A stretch of DNA of 35,369 bases, from positions 1 through 35,369 of the forward strand of contig JBBDSC010000122.1 in NCBI GenBank assembly GCA_040905145.1, written 5' to 3'. The notes beneath the pieces are model-generated. The model was not told the origin of the DNA. It was given only the letters and a program-made list of their open reading frames with translations, and did no database searches. A program made the translations under genes and the position numbers. Shown here one piece after another: positions 1 through 9,286 of the stretch. Numbering within the stretch: the stretch's first letter is position 1; every line of letters begins with the position of its first letter. Source of the stretch: DATGMS01 sp040905145. Lineage in GTDB: Bacteria > Bacteroidota > Bacteroidia > Cytophagales > Cyclobacteriaceae.

Positions 1-458
1 TTGGTGAACTTTCCATTGCAAAGCACTACATGAAAACCCCTTGAGATCAAAACAGTATACAGGTAGTTCTTCTATCCACCAGGGCTCAAACCTGGCAAGG
101 ACTTTCATATGATAATTTTGTAATCACTATATCCATGCTGTTTTGTACCAAAAACAAGGTTTTTTTAATGATTGAACAAAATAATGTAACTTTTGGTCTT
201 TTCAGGTACTCCTCAAATCCTGGGCTGCCTACCCCTGTTTACCTGGCAATATTTACTTTCATGTTTTTGATGTTCTCCGGCACTTGTACTTTATATATTG
301 CCGTTGTTAACCTTCCATGTCATTCCCAAAAGGCAATCCCCCCACAGAATTCGTTTTTGGTATTCTTTAATAGATATTCAATAATATTTCAATACTTCAC
401 AAATTAATCATTTACCGACACTATATTATAGGTTAAATGTTTGATTTCCTGAACTTAA
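1..458. other. Left-edge gap with a possible decayed gene on the minus strand
   Basis: No intact gene is convincing here. On the minus strand one frame between about 408 and 70 stays open for long stretches, interrupted only by a TGA near 325 and a TAA near 242. It contains a coding-looking piece ending VPENIKNMKVNIAR just before the TAA. The 90-codon plus-strand frame at 135-407 overlaps this and looks like its shadow: hydrophobic, no recognisable domain. A weak A/T hairpin (AAAAAC, AAG, GTTTTT) sits at 150-164. My reading is a gene remnant downstream of PUL A, but I cannot name the family and chance openness is possible. Confidence 0.25.
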
Positions 459-2840
459 TTATCTGGTGATTTTTAAATATTGTTCTTTTTGATTTCTGAA
501 AATTGTAAAAGCCAGTTCATTTACCCAAGGTATTTGGTTATAGTAGTAAAAAAACTGTTCCAAATCATTAACCCTGTTGATTTTTTCATCCTCTGGTCTG
601 TCCCAAAGGTTAATCCCTACAATAACATCATTGGGTTGCAGGCCAACTTCAGTGGCTTTTGTTTTATTTTTAAAACCAACCACCAATACCCCTTTTTCAT
701 CCGGCATCCCGGTAGCAGACATCTCTGCAATACCTTTCAGGTTTTTTAATAAAAAGCCCTTCCATTCTATTATTGCATCCTTATCATCCAAATTTGAATA
801 GTCCACCAATTCCGGGATTGTAGGTGACAGCGCCTTTTTTTTCAAGCGGTCACTCACTACCCCAAATCCTTCCATAGAAAAATTTTCAAATCCTAAAGCA
901 AGAGCCGGAGAGTTTTCTGTTATGCGAAAGTCCCCGTTTTTCACATCTATAAACTGGGGAGCACCAAAAGCACTATTTTCATCAATCTCAAGTTCTTGGG
1001 CCTGTTCTAAGGAGAACTTATTCGGATGCAGGTTAAAATCCACCGTGTCTCCCCATTGCTTCACCATGATGGGCTGGTAAGGGGCCCCCAGAATATTCCT
1101 TGTAAAACTATCATGAGAATCCATAAACCAGACATGAGGGTGGAAGGTGGAATTAAATAAAACATTATTAAATACCTTCCGATAAAATCCCTCCCTTAAT
1201 TTAATGCCCCCGCTCAGGCAAACATTATTGTATATTTCGTAATTGCTTGAACCATCATCCAGATCAATATCCCAGCCATGATCACAATGGAAGCGGTTAT
1301 TCCTGATAATTGTTGTCTTCCAGGCATCAAGTTTAATTAAAGAGGGTTCATCGGCTACTAAGGAATCCATGACAGAACGTTCCGGATGCCAATATCGATC
1401 TCTGCCCCAGGAGTTGAAAGCCCCATGGTCCCCTGTTTCTAATACCGTATTAAAAACATCATTATATTCTATAATATGTCCCCCCCAAGTCCCGTCCCCT
1501 ATATTTATACCGGCCCGGGGAACATTATAAATGGTGTTGTGACTTACGGATATTTCAGATGCCATTGATATCTGAACACCTGCCACTTGTTTTTCAATTG
1601 TACCGATGTTGTAGATCAGGCAATCTTCAACTTTACACCGGGCGGGATATTCATTGGTTTTTGGTCCGGGAGTACGGTCTATATCTGCAGAAGGAATATA
1701 TTCATGATATTCAAAACTTGGTGATCTTACAGCATCCTTATTACCTACAAAAGACACGGCACAGGCACCCAAAAAAGCCATTTCACAGCCTGTTATGGAT
1801 ATATCTCTATTGTAATTACTGACAAAGATACCATTGCCGCCCAGACTATTAAAAAAACAATCGGACACCCTGCAGTTCTTTGCCCCGTCAAAAACAATCC
1901 CCCCTCCTCTGTGAATAGTCCAGTCACTACGCAACAAAGGCTCATTGGTTTTCATAAAGGTATGGCGTGTATGAGCGAGTTCCAAACCTTCAATGTCAAT
2001 GTATTGGACCGGGTTTTCTTCACTTCCCCTAAACTCAAACAGGTTTTCTAAAATGGTTATTTCTATTTCGGCACCATTGGGATTAATATTCCCTAGGGGA
2101 TAATAATAGAGGGTTTTTGAAGCTTCATCATGATACCATTCCATCTGGGCATCTAGTTCTTCAAAAATATTTTCTACAAACCGGTATTCGTCATGGATTC
2201 CCATTTGACGGTTATTTTGCCAGCCTCCCTCCATCATCAGGCTGTCGCCCTCCTTTCCGGTGATTATATAATGGAAGCCCCCCCACCGGTGCTTATGGAT
2301 AGCATGTAAATATCCTCCGGCAGCATCGTCCCAACTTTTAACCCTGTCCGATGAAACAGCATCTTCTGCGTAACCATTAAAAATTCTCACATTTTTGTCA
2401 TAGTTGGGGTATCTTGCCCTGATTTGCTTTTCACCGTTCACAAACATTTGGTCAAAACTTTCTCCGGAAGTTGATGCCTTAAATCGTCCATTTTGGTATT
2501 CTTCCCATATTAAATCCAGCCGTTTTCCCCCACTGACTATTACCCTTTCTCCTTCTTTTGCTCTGATCGTTAGTGGATTTTGCGCTGTACCTGAATCTTC
2601 CGGCTTAAAAATCACTGTCTCATTCAGATAATAGGTGCCTTTATCTAATATTATTTCAGGTTTAACCGGCATATCCCTGGTTTTTTTAATGGCGGCCTGA
2701 AGCGTAGCCAATGGCTCATTAACTGTCCCGGGATTGTCATCACTCCCCGATGTGGAAACGTACAGGTTATTATTTTGGGCAGCCCCTGTAAAGGAAACCA
2801 GAACCCAGATTAAGTTCAGAAAAAGGAAGTGTTTGGACAT
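459..2840 (-). CDS. Secreted right-handed beta-helix glycosidase, GH141-like, with C-terminal PDZ-like domain
   Basis: Predicted secreted or periplasmic polysaccharide-degrading enzyme, last gene of PUL A. I start it at ATG 2840 (793 aa) because the sequence then begins with a clean signal peptide (MSKHFLFLNLIWVL, ending near GAAQ); the in-frame ATG at 2906 would add 22 polar residues in front of it. The N-terminus reads LYVSTSGSDDNPGT, then a 'LATLQAAI..' segment and 'GGKRL', the typical opening of beta-helix glycosidases such as GH141 (known members include an alpha-L-fucosidase acting on rhamnogalacturonan II and a xylanase). Central repeats with N-rich turns (for example NNRFHCDHGWDIDLDDGSSN) fit parallel beta-helix coils. 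The last ~90 residues (GVLVVGFKNKTKATEVGLQPNDVIVGIN and on) look like a PDZ domain, an uncommon addition. The family assignment comes from overall pattern. The catalytic residues were not mapped, so substrate is inferred. Confidence 0.7.
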   Translation of the reverse strand: MSKHFLFLNLIWVLVSFTGAAQNNNLYVSTSGSDDNPGTVNEPLATLQAAIKKTRDMPVKPEIILDKGTYYLNETVIFKPEDSGTAQNPLTIRAKEGERVIVSGGKRLDLIWEEYQNGRFKASTSGESFDQMFVNGEKQIRARYPNYDKNVRIFNGYAEDAVSSDRVKSWDDAAGGYLHAIHKHRWGGFHYIITGKEGDSLMMEGGWQNNRQMGIHDEYRFVENIFEELDAQMEWYHDEASKTLYYYPLGNINPNGAEIEITILENLFEFRGSEENPVQYIDIEGLELAHTRHTFMKTNEPLLRSDWTIHRGGGIVFDGAKNCRVSDCFFNSLGGNGIFVSNYNRDISITGCEMAFLGACAVSFVGNKDAVRSPSFEYHEYIPSADIDRTPGPKTNEYPARCKVEDCLIYNIGTIEKQVAGVQISMASEISVSHNTIYNVPRAGINIGDGTWGGHIIEYNDVFNTVLETGDHGAFNSWGRDRYWHPERSVMDSLVADEPSLIKLDAWKTTIIRNNRFHCDHGWDIDLDDGSSNYEIYNNVCLSGGIKLREGFYRKVFNNVLFNSTFHPHVWFMDSHDSFTRNILGAPYQPIMVKQWGDTVDFNLHPNKFSLEQAQELEIDENSAFGAPQFIDVKNGDFRITENSPALALGFENFSMEGFGVVSDRLKKKALSPTIPELVDYSNLDDKDAIIEWKGFLLKNLKGIAEMSATGMPDEKGVLVVGFKNKTKATEVGLQPNDVIVGINLWDRPEDEKINRVNDLEQFFYYYNQIPWVNELAFTIFRNQKEQYLKITR

Positions 2841-2978
2841 TTTAAAGCAATTATTTTTTAGTTTATTTGATTTCGCCGCATTCATTGATTCAGGTATTCC
2901 ATTCAAAAAGCGCCCTTAGGTCTGGCCAAAGACTGGAAAAGCGCTGTGGTCGATGTTTATAGGGCGGCTTGAACCCGG

Positions 2979-2995
2979 AACCGCTATTGGCGGTT
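2979..2995 (-). terminator. Hairpin overlapping the GH29-like stop codon
   Basis: AACCGC and GCGGTT form a perfect 6-bp stem around the loop TATTG, spanning the TAG stop of the upstream gene. No T-run follows on the minus strand, so this is at best an attenuator or RNA-stability element between the fucosidase-like and beta-helix genes. Confidence 0.3.
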
Positions 2996-4441
2996 TGCGA
3001 GGGATTTCTTTATCAGTTCCATGAATGCCATGGCTTCTTCTCCAATAGTGCCATCCTGATATATTCCTAGATTGATCGTTAGTGGCCCTTTTCCATCGCT
3101 TGAAGATAAAAAGTCAATCAGCTCCCTCGCATCAAGTCGTGGGGAAGGTATCTGGGTATCCTGTTTAGTATGAACCCAATCGTTTTCAAGTACCACAAGA
3201 GCTTGGTACTGTAAACCTTTGCCAGGCCCCGATTTTATAATTCGATCATTTGGGGGAGAATCAGGGGTGTAAATTTCTCCCGCCCAATAATCCTGCCACG
3301 GTGTAACGATGGGATATACCCATGAATTTAAGGCAAGCAAACGGTTCGGATTACCTTCTTTGCTGATATTATAAAGTTTTTCAAAATCATACTCCGGATG
3401 CTCTTTATAACTTTGATACCAGCCGTCAAACCAATAGCCGGCAATCTTATCTTTATAATGATTCCCTATTTCTGAAATCAATATGGTATTTATTCTTTCA
3501 AATTCTTTGGAATCCACTTCATCAAATTTTGCATAAATGTGGGTGGCTAAGTAGAGGAACAATTTTATATTTTTGTTCTTTAAGCCATCAGCAATTTCTG
3601 AAATTAAATCACGCTCTGTTGTCCAACCGGGATGTACTTTTTCCCATTCTTTTATTGGTGCGGGAAAATGGGGATCTGCATGATTACCCGTAAAAACCAC
3701 ATATTCTGCTCCCGTTTTTTCAACCATTTCAACAAATGAAGCTACATCAAACGCTTTAACAGCTTCTTCATAAGACTTGGGAGCTCCAGTACGAGGAGCA
3801 GTCTGGGAAGTCCAGTGAAACATTACTCCATATTTCATTGAAGAAAACCAATCCATTGAGGGACGGTCGTTTTTTGCCTTCTCTAACTGTTCTCTAAAAG
3901 CAGGCTTTTTATCTATCGGAATTAATTCTAATGAATAGATAACTGTCTCAAAATCTTTATTTGGAGCATTAATTTCTAAGGTTATAGAGTTTAGACCCTC
4001 AGTAAGATTTAACTTATCCGATAATAACTTTCGCTCAAAGTTATTTTTATACCATTCATTTTTTTCCGAATAAACTCCTTCTGTAATAGTTATTGGAGAA
4101 GAAATTGTATCCTTCTTGTTACTCACTTTTACTGAAGCAACATCTTCAAAGACAGAATAATTTAATACCATCTCATACTCACCCTTCTTTAGGATATTTT
4201 TTTGCCAGTTAAGCTGGCCTGTTCCATTTAATACAAGATGATCAGCAAACTGATTAATGGTTCCTTTTCTTTCAATGACTTGGGTCACATATAAAATTGT
4301 TGCATACTTTGTAGCTGCCGGATAAAATATGTCAGCAGAGTCAGAGTCACTTACCTGAGTTTGGGATACGCCCTTTTCACAAGAAACCAACAGCATATTT
4401 ATACCCATGCAGATTAAAATGGAAAATAGAAATTTTTTCAT
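2984..4441 (-). CDS. GH29-like alpha-L-fucosidase lipoprotein
   Basis: Probable retaining alpha-L-fucosidase or relative that removes terminal fucose from the PUL A glycan at the cell surface or in the periplasm. I start it at ATG 4441 (485 aa), which gives a lipoprotein signal MKKFLFSILICMGINMLLVSC; an ATG at 4489 lies further upstream. Residues ~45-180 form a beta-sandwich-like region resembling a carbohydrate-binding module ('LKKGEYEMVLNYS', 'LTEGLNSITLEI'). The catalytic TIM barrel starts near MDWFSSMKYGVMFHW. The motif IAGYWFDGW has the Asp (about D339) expected of the GH29 nucleophile. The acid/base residue cannot be placed by eye. It lacks the usual GH29 'HWG' form (FHWTSQ instead), so it is a divergent member. 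It follows susD by about 60 bp and is likely cotranscribed. Confidence 0.75.
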   Translation of the reverse strand: MKKFLFSILICMGINMLLVSCEKGVSQTQVSDSDSADIFYPAATKYATILYVTQVIERKGTINQFADHLVLNGTGQLNWQKNILKKGEYEMVLNYSVFEDVASVKVSNKKDTISSPITITEGVYSEKNEWYKNNFERKLLSDKLNLTEGLNSITLEINAPNKDFETVIYSLELIPIDKKPAFREQLEKAKNDRPSMDWFSSMKYGVMFHWTSQTAPRTGAPKSYEEAVKAFDVASFVEMVEKTGAEYVVFTGNHADPHFPAPIKEWEKVHPGWTTERDLISEIADGLKNKNIKLFLYLATHIYAKFDEVDSKEFERINTILISEIGNHYKDKIAGYWFDGWYQSYKEHPEYDFEKLYNISKEGNPNRLLALNSWVYPIVTPWQDYWAGEIYTPDSPPNDRIIKSGPGKGLQYQALVVLENDWVHTKQDTQIPSPRLDARELIDFLSSSDGKGPLTINLGIYQDGTIGEEAMAFMELIKKSLANRQ

Positions 4442-4500
4442 AATATCTTTACTTTGGTCGCTGATTAAATTAACAGGATTTTTGGCCATTCTTCAGTACC

Positions 4501-5937
4501 TTATTGATATAAAGGATTCTGCGGAATATTGTTGTTGGTGATTTCTTCAATAGGAATGGGCCAAGTTTGATTATATTCCCCTATAGGCATACTTAATGAA
4601 TTTCCTCTGGCTTCCTGGATTCTGAAAAAAGTATCAAATCGTTTCATATTTTGCCATCCTCTTCCTTCTACATGTAGTTCCCAGTTATATTCATTTATAA
4701 CTGCTTCATGGAATTGATCACTGGAAAGGTTGGACAGGTTTGGTACGTGAGTAGGATCATTTTTGTTTATTCTAGCCCTTTCTCGCACGATGTTGATGTA
4801 TTGAAAAGCATTTGCAGGACCATTTAACTTATTTTCCGATTCTGCAGCGATAAGATACATTTCAGCTAATCGAATAATTGGTATAGAATAGGCAATGATT
4901 GATCCCGAAGGTCCTATGTTTCTTTCTATTAGGGTAGTGTCTACAAATTTATGAAAGAATGGAGGCAATACATTACCTGAAGGGTCCTTATAATTTGTTT
5001 TAATTCCCCATTCCCTGCGCCTGTCTCCATCTGAGAAACTATTGATAAATGATGCCGCAGGTACAAGAATTGGTCTATACCCTTCGGCAGTACTTGTTAG
5101 GTTATGCAATGGGTTGCCTCCCCTGCCAGCTACATACTGTTTCTCCCAAATAGACTCACTCGTGTAGTCTATATTATGAAACACCTCAGCATAATCATCT
5201 TGTAAACTGAATCTTCCTGAATTAATCACTTCTAAAGCTTTATCCAAAGCATTTCTGTAATTAGCTGTTTGATTAAGAGGATTGCCTGCCATGGTGGCAT
5301 ATACCCTAGCCAACATAGCTGTTGCGGCTATCTTATAAGCGCGTCCAGTTTGAACGGCATTGTCAGGAAGATTGGCTTCTGAAAAATTAAGATCTTCTAA
5401 GATAAATGCATATATATCTTCCTGAGAGGTTCTGGGCAACTTTAAACTTTCATACGTATCACCTACCTGTACAGGCATTGGCACTCCTCCAAATAATTGT
5501 ACCAAATCGAAAAAAGCATATGCTCTCAAAAATTTTGCTTCCGCTATAAGCTGGTTTTTTTCTGTATCGTCCAAAGGGGCATCGGGTAGATGCGCTAAAA
5601 TAAAATTGGCGTTTTTTATAATAGCGTACGGGCTATTCCAAGCGCTTCTAGCATTATAAAAAAAGGGGGTTGGCCCATTGTTATATATGGGTAAAGCCTG
5701 TTCTGCAGCTGAGGATGGAGCGCCATATATGTCTATTAGCATTTCATGGGTTTCAGGGACTAATAGAGGTATTCCTGAATATATACCTACTATCACGCTT
5801 TCAAAACTTCCCGGGTTTTTAAAAAACTCAGCTGGACTGAGAATTGTTTTAGGCTGTTCTTCCAAAATATCTTCACAGGATTGCATGGTGGCGAGTACTA
5901 TTATTATACTTAAGAGAATAAATATATTTCTTTTCAT
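4501..5937 (-). CDS. SusD/RagB-type glycan-binding lipoprotein (PUL A)
   Basis: Outer-membrane surface lipoprotein of 478 aa that binds glycan fragments and delivers them to the SusC partner. The signal MKRNIFILLSIIIVLATMQSC has the SPII cysteine at about residue 21. The mature protein starts EDILEEQPKTILSPAEFF, a typical SusD N-terminus. TPR-like helices follow ('AEAKFLRAYAFFDLVQLFGGVPMP'), then 'IPIIRLAEMYLIAAES' and the C-terminal 'ELHVEGRGWQNMKRF' and 'NNIPQNPLYQ' segments that mark the family. It lies 55 bp after susC and 60 bp before the fucosidase, consistent with one operon. The bound sugar cannot be read from the sequence. Confidence 0.96.
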   Translation of the reverse strand: MKRNIFILLSIIIVLATMQSCEDILEEQPKTILSPAEFFKNPGSFESVIVGIYSGIPLLVPETHEMLIDIYGAPSSAAEQALPIYNNGPTPFFYNARSAWNSPYAIIKNANFILAHLPDAPLDDTEKNQLIAEAKFLRAYAFFDLVQLFGGVPMPVQVGDTYESLKLPRTSQEDIYAFILEDLNFSEANLPDNAVQTGRAYKIAATAMLARVYATMAGNPLNQTANYRNALDKALEVINSGRFSLQDDYAEVFHNIDYTSESIWEKQYVAGRGGNPLHNLTSTAEGYRPILVPAASFINSFSDGDRRREWGIKTNYKDPSGNVLPPFFHKFVDTTLIERNIGPSGSIIAYSIPIIRLAEMYLIAAESENKLNGPANAFQYINIVRERARINKNDPTHVPNLSNLSSDQFHEAVINEYNWELHVEGRGWQNMKRFDTFFRIQEARGNSLSMPIGEYNQTWPIPIEEITNNNIPQNPLYQ

Positions 5938-5992
5938 TGCAGTAGTGTTTTATAGAATAAAGCAAATAAATTAACTGAAGGATTATAGTTAG

Positions 5993-8900
5993 CTAGAAAT
6001 TAACCCTAAATCCTATTGTTATTGATTTTGATGAGGGATAATTGCCTCTGTCCCATCCATTTATTGAGGCGGAAGCCCAAGATACCTCAGGATCATAACC
6101 ACCATATCTGGTAAATGTCAAGTAGTTTTGGGCACTGGCATATACACGAACAGGTGAAGCTATCCCGCTTCTAAAGAAAATAGGTTCGAAAGAATATCCT
6201 AAGGTGATATCCCTTACACGTAGGTAGGAACCGTTATCCAACCATAAGCTGTTAGCATAATCCCGTATTGAACTTCCACTGTTTGAAGAAGGTTTATCTA
6301 CAGTATTACTTGTGCCTTCTCCTTGCCACCTTTGTTCAAAAAATTCCCTGCTGGGGACCCAACTACCATTTTGGGTCAAATTGTATTTTTTAAATTCATT
6401 TACAATATCGTTTCCATAACTGCCTACAATAAGTAGTGAAAAATCAAAATTTTGATACGAAAAAGTATTGTTAAAACCGAATGTAAACTTTGGTTCAAGG
6501 CTCGATAGTACAGTTCTGTCATCAGAATCATTTACCACACCCTCGCCATCCCAATTTTTAAACCTGTAGTCACCGGCCTTTTTATTTGGTTCACCATTAT
6601 CTATAGCCTCATCATCAGTTTGATAAATCCCTTCGACCGTATAGCCATATAATTGCATCATTGACTGACCCACTATGGTTGGAAACCAGTTTCCTCCTGT
6701 GCCTATTTCTTTATAGGTGATAGGGTTATCATAGGCATCATAACCCAAATCAAGCACTTTTGTTCTATTATGGGAGATATTAAGGGATGACGACCAATGG
6801 ATAGGCCCTAAGTCATTTTGTGTTGATAAACCTACTTCCAAGCCTCTGTTTCGTACCACGCCGACATTCTGCAAGACAGAGCCAAAGCCTCCGGAACCGG
6901 GGAGTGTAACATTCAATAATAAATCAGACGTTCTCTTATTATAAAAGTCGGCTTCAACCAATAGCTTTTCATTAAAGAGCCCTAAATCAAAGCCGACATC
7001 AAACTGGTAGGTGGTTTCCCATTTTAAATTTGGGTTTTCAAGCGATGATAAAACGAATCCAGTATAAATCTGATTGTCTAATGTCACATTTACATTATTC
7101 AGATTGGCTAAAGTCTGGTAGTTGCCGATTGCCTGGTTACCTGATGTCCCATAACTAGCCCTTAGTTTCAAATAGGAAACCGTATTATTGTTCTTAAGGA
7201 AGTTTTCTTCCGACACCGTCCATGCCAATGCTGCTGATGGGAAAAAAGCAAATTTATTGGTTGCACCAAATCTCGAGGATCCATCATATCTTCCTGTAAG
7301 GGTTATATAATATTTGTTTAGATAATCATAATTCACTCTTCCAAAGTAGGAAAGCAATTTATTGTCTGAATAAGAGGTAGAAGGTAATGCTTTAGTAATT
7401 GCCGATCCTAAATTGTGATTTTGGTAAATGTCGCTTAAAAAACCTGTTCCGTTTCCACTGTTTAGACCCTCGCTTTTAGAAGTCTGGTAAGATACACCGG
7501 CGACTGCATTGATATTGTGATGGTTAAAGGATTGAACATAGGCTAGTGTATTCTCATTAATAAAGGTCAGGCTGTTCGAATAGCTTTTTGACCCCACACC
7601 ATATATTGGATCACCATTCGCATCTGTACGTTGTCCAAGGCTGATATTAGAAGGGTAGTAGACATCAGACCGGTTGTAACCGTTGTCCATACCAGCACTT
7701 AATTTAAGTCTCAGGCCTTCTACAATTTGATAAGAAACTACTGCATTTCCGAGTAACCGTAAATTATTATTGGAATTATCCCAATTTTCGGAAAGGCCGA
7801 CAGGATTGGTCTCCCCCCAGGGGACACCGGTAAATCGGGTATATGTACCATCTGGATTATAAACCCCTTGAGTAGGGGGCATCACCATGGTGGTAAAGGG
7901 TATCCCTCCGCCTCCGTCAGCCCCTTTGAACTGAGCCTGTAGGTAGTCGGAATTTTGTAATGAAAAGCTGGTATTTAAATTTAGCTTTTCGGAGAATTTA
8001 TGGTCAATGTTTGTCCTAAAAGAGAAACGTTCAAATCCGGAATTCCGGACAATCCCCTGTTGGTTGAAATATCCAAAGGAACTATAGTATTTTGTATATT
8101 CATTGCCCCCTGAAATAGAAAGACCATGATCTTGTACCGGAGCTGATCCATAAACTAAATCCTGCCAGTCTGTACCTTCTCCAAAAGCATTGATTTGTTC
8201 CTGTGTCCATGGAAGGGGGTTCCCGTCATTTTGGGCTACCTCATTCTGTAATTGGGCAAATTCCGAAGCATTGATTAAGGGTATTTTTCTTCTTAGATTC
8301 TGAATTCCATAATAAGAATTAAAAGTGACTTGGGGTTTGCCGGATTCGCCGGTCTTAGTAGTGATCATGATAACACCATTAGCTCCTCTGGAACCATATA
8401 TAGCAGTTGCTGAAGCATCTTTTAAAATATTTATACTTGCTATATCATTTGTATTCAGTTGAGCCGTAAGACCATCTAAAGGAAGCCCATCTACTACATA
8501 CAATGGATCGTTACCTGCTCCCAATGAATTGGTTCCTCTGATTTTGATTCGCATAAAGTCCCCGGGCTGCCCCGAAGATTGGGTCACCTGAACACCTGTT
8601 GCCTGTCCTTGTAAAGCTTGGGCCAAATTTGATACTGCATTTACCTGCGTGATGTCGTCAGAAGATATAGTGGCTACTGCGCCTGTCAGATCTGCCTTTT
8701 TAACCGTTCCATACCCGACAACTACCACTTCATTCAATTGTTGCATATCTGCTTGGAGCTGAACATTAATGACTGACTGCCCATTCAAAGAAACTTCTTG
8801 CGGTTGATATCCAATAAAGCTAAAAATTAATGTAGCGTTATTATCAGAAACATTCAAACTATAAGTTCCATCCAGATTAGTTACGGTACCGTTGGTTGTG

Positions 8901-9088
8901 CCTTTTTCCTGAATGGTTACACCGGCAAATGGCTGTTCATCATCAGTTATAACCTTTCCCGAAACATTTATATCCTGGGCAAAAGCCGTATTGAAAAGCA
9001 TTAAGCAGCTCCAGAATATGAACATTCCTTTCAACCTGGTTTGGGGATGAAGGAAAAGCTTCGCAAAAATTTGACAGAAGTATCTCAT
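5993..9088 (-). CDS. SusC/RagA-type TonB-dependent outer-membrane transporter (PUL A)
   Basis: Imports oligosaccharides across the outer membrane using TonB energy. It has 1031 aa, the usual SusC length. After a signal region ending near FNTAFAQD there is a carboxypeptidase-regulatory-like beta-sandwich at ~40-120 ('VSGKVITDDEQPFAGVTI', 'TNLDGTYSLNV'). Then come the SusC signature 'LNEVVVVGYGTVKKADLTGAV' and the plug ('LYVVDGLPLDG', 'IYGSRGANGVIMITTK') up to ~245. A 22-stranded barrel follows, ending in an aromatic C-terminus (SKSITIGFRVNF). It is the first gene of PUL A and diverges from the AraC-type regulator 198 bp away, which suggests direct control. No frameshift is seen. Confidence 0.97.
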   Translation of the reverse strand: MRYFCQIFAKLFLHPQTRLKGMFIFWSCLMLFNTAFAQDINVSGKVITDDEQPFAGVTIQEKGTTNGTVTNLDGTYSLNVSDNNATLIFSFIGYQPQEVSLNGQSVINVQLQADMQQLNEVVVVGYGTVKKADLTGAVATISSDDITQVNAVSNLAQALQGQATGVQVTQSSGQPGDFMRIKIRGTNSLGAGNDPLYVVDGLPLDGLTAQLNTNDIASINILKDASATAIYGSRGANGVIMITTKTGESGKPQVTFNSYYGIQNLRRKIPLINASEFAQLQNEVAQNDGNPLPWTQEQINAFGEGTDWQDLVYGSAPVQDHGLSISGGNEYTKYYSSFGYFNQQGIVRNSGFERFSFRTNIDHKFSEKLNLNTSFSLQNSDYLQAQFKGADGGGGIPFTTMVMPPTQGVYNPDGTYTRFTGVPWGETNPVGLSENWDNSNNNLRLLGNAVVSYQIVEGLRLKLSAGMDNGYNRSDVYYPSNISLGQRTDANGDPIYGVGSKSYSNSLTFINENTLAYVQSFNHHNINAVAGVSYQTSKSEGLNSGNGTGFLSDIYQNHNLGSAITKALPSTSYSDNKLLSYFGRVNYDYLNKYYITLTGRYDGSSRFGATNKFAFFPSAALAWTVSEENFLKNNNTVSYLKLRASYGTSGNQAIGNYQTLANLNNVNVTLDNQIYTGFVLSSLENPNLKWETTYQFDVGFDLGLFNEKLLVEADFYNKRTSDLLLNVTLPGSGGFGSVLQNVGVVRNRGLEVGLSTQNDLGPIHWSSSLNISHNRTKVLDLGYDAYDNPITYKEIGTGGNWFPTIVGQSMMQLYGYTVEGIYQTDDEAIDNGEPNKKAGDYRFKNWDGEGVVNDSDDRTVLSSLEPKFTFGFNNTFSYQNFDFSLLIVGSYGNDIVNEFKKYNLTQNGSWVPSREFFEQRWQGEGTSNTVDKPSSNSGSSIRDYANSLWLDNGSYLRVRDITLGYSFEPIFFRSGIASPVRVYASAQNYLTFTRYGGYDPEVSWASASINGWDRGNYPSSKSITIGFRVNF

Positions 9089-9286
9089 GGTAAAATTTTT
9101 AATGTGAAAACACTAATGGTTTGATTTGGAATAAATAAAGGTAAAAACAAAGCAAAACATATTCTACCTTTTATTTTACCAGTTGTAATACTTTTTTTGC
9201 AAAACCAGCTACATCATTCAGTTTTTTGCTATAATGTTAAATAAAAATGCATTTTTAGACCAAGTAATAGAAAAACTCATTCAATC
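9089..9286. promoter_or_regulatory. Divergent promoter region between susC (PUL A) and AraC regulator
   Basis: A 198-bp AT-rich spacer between head-to-head genes, so both promoters must lie here. On the plus strand GCTATAATG near 9228-9236 resembles a -10 box for the regulator gene. On the minus strand TACCTTTA (forward TAAAGGTA, 9136-9143) is one mismatch from the Bacteroidota -7 consensus TAnnTTTG, but I could not pair it with a convincing -33 TTG. No clear operator repeat was found. Function is inferred from gene layout. Confidence 0.5.

Noticed and set aside
135..407. 90-codon plus-strand frame
   Set aside because: Hydrophobic, no domain, no plausible context; better explained as the shadow of a decayed minus-strand gene.
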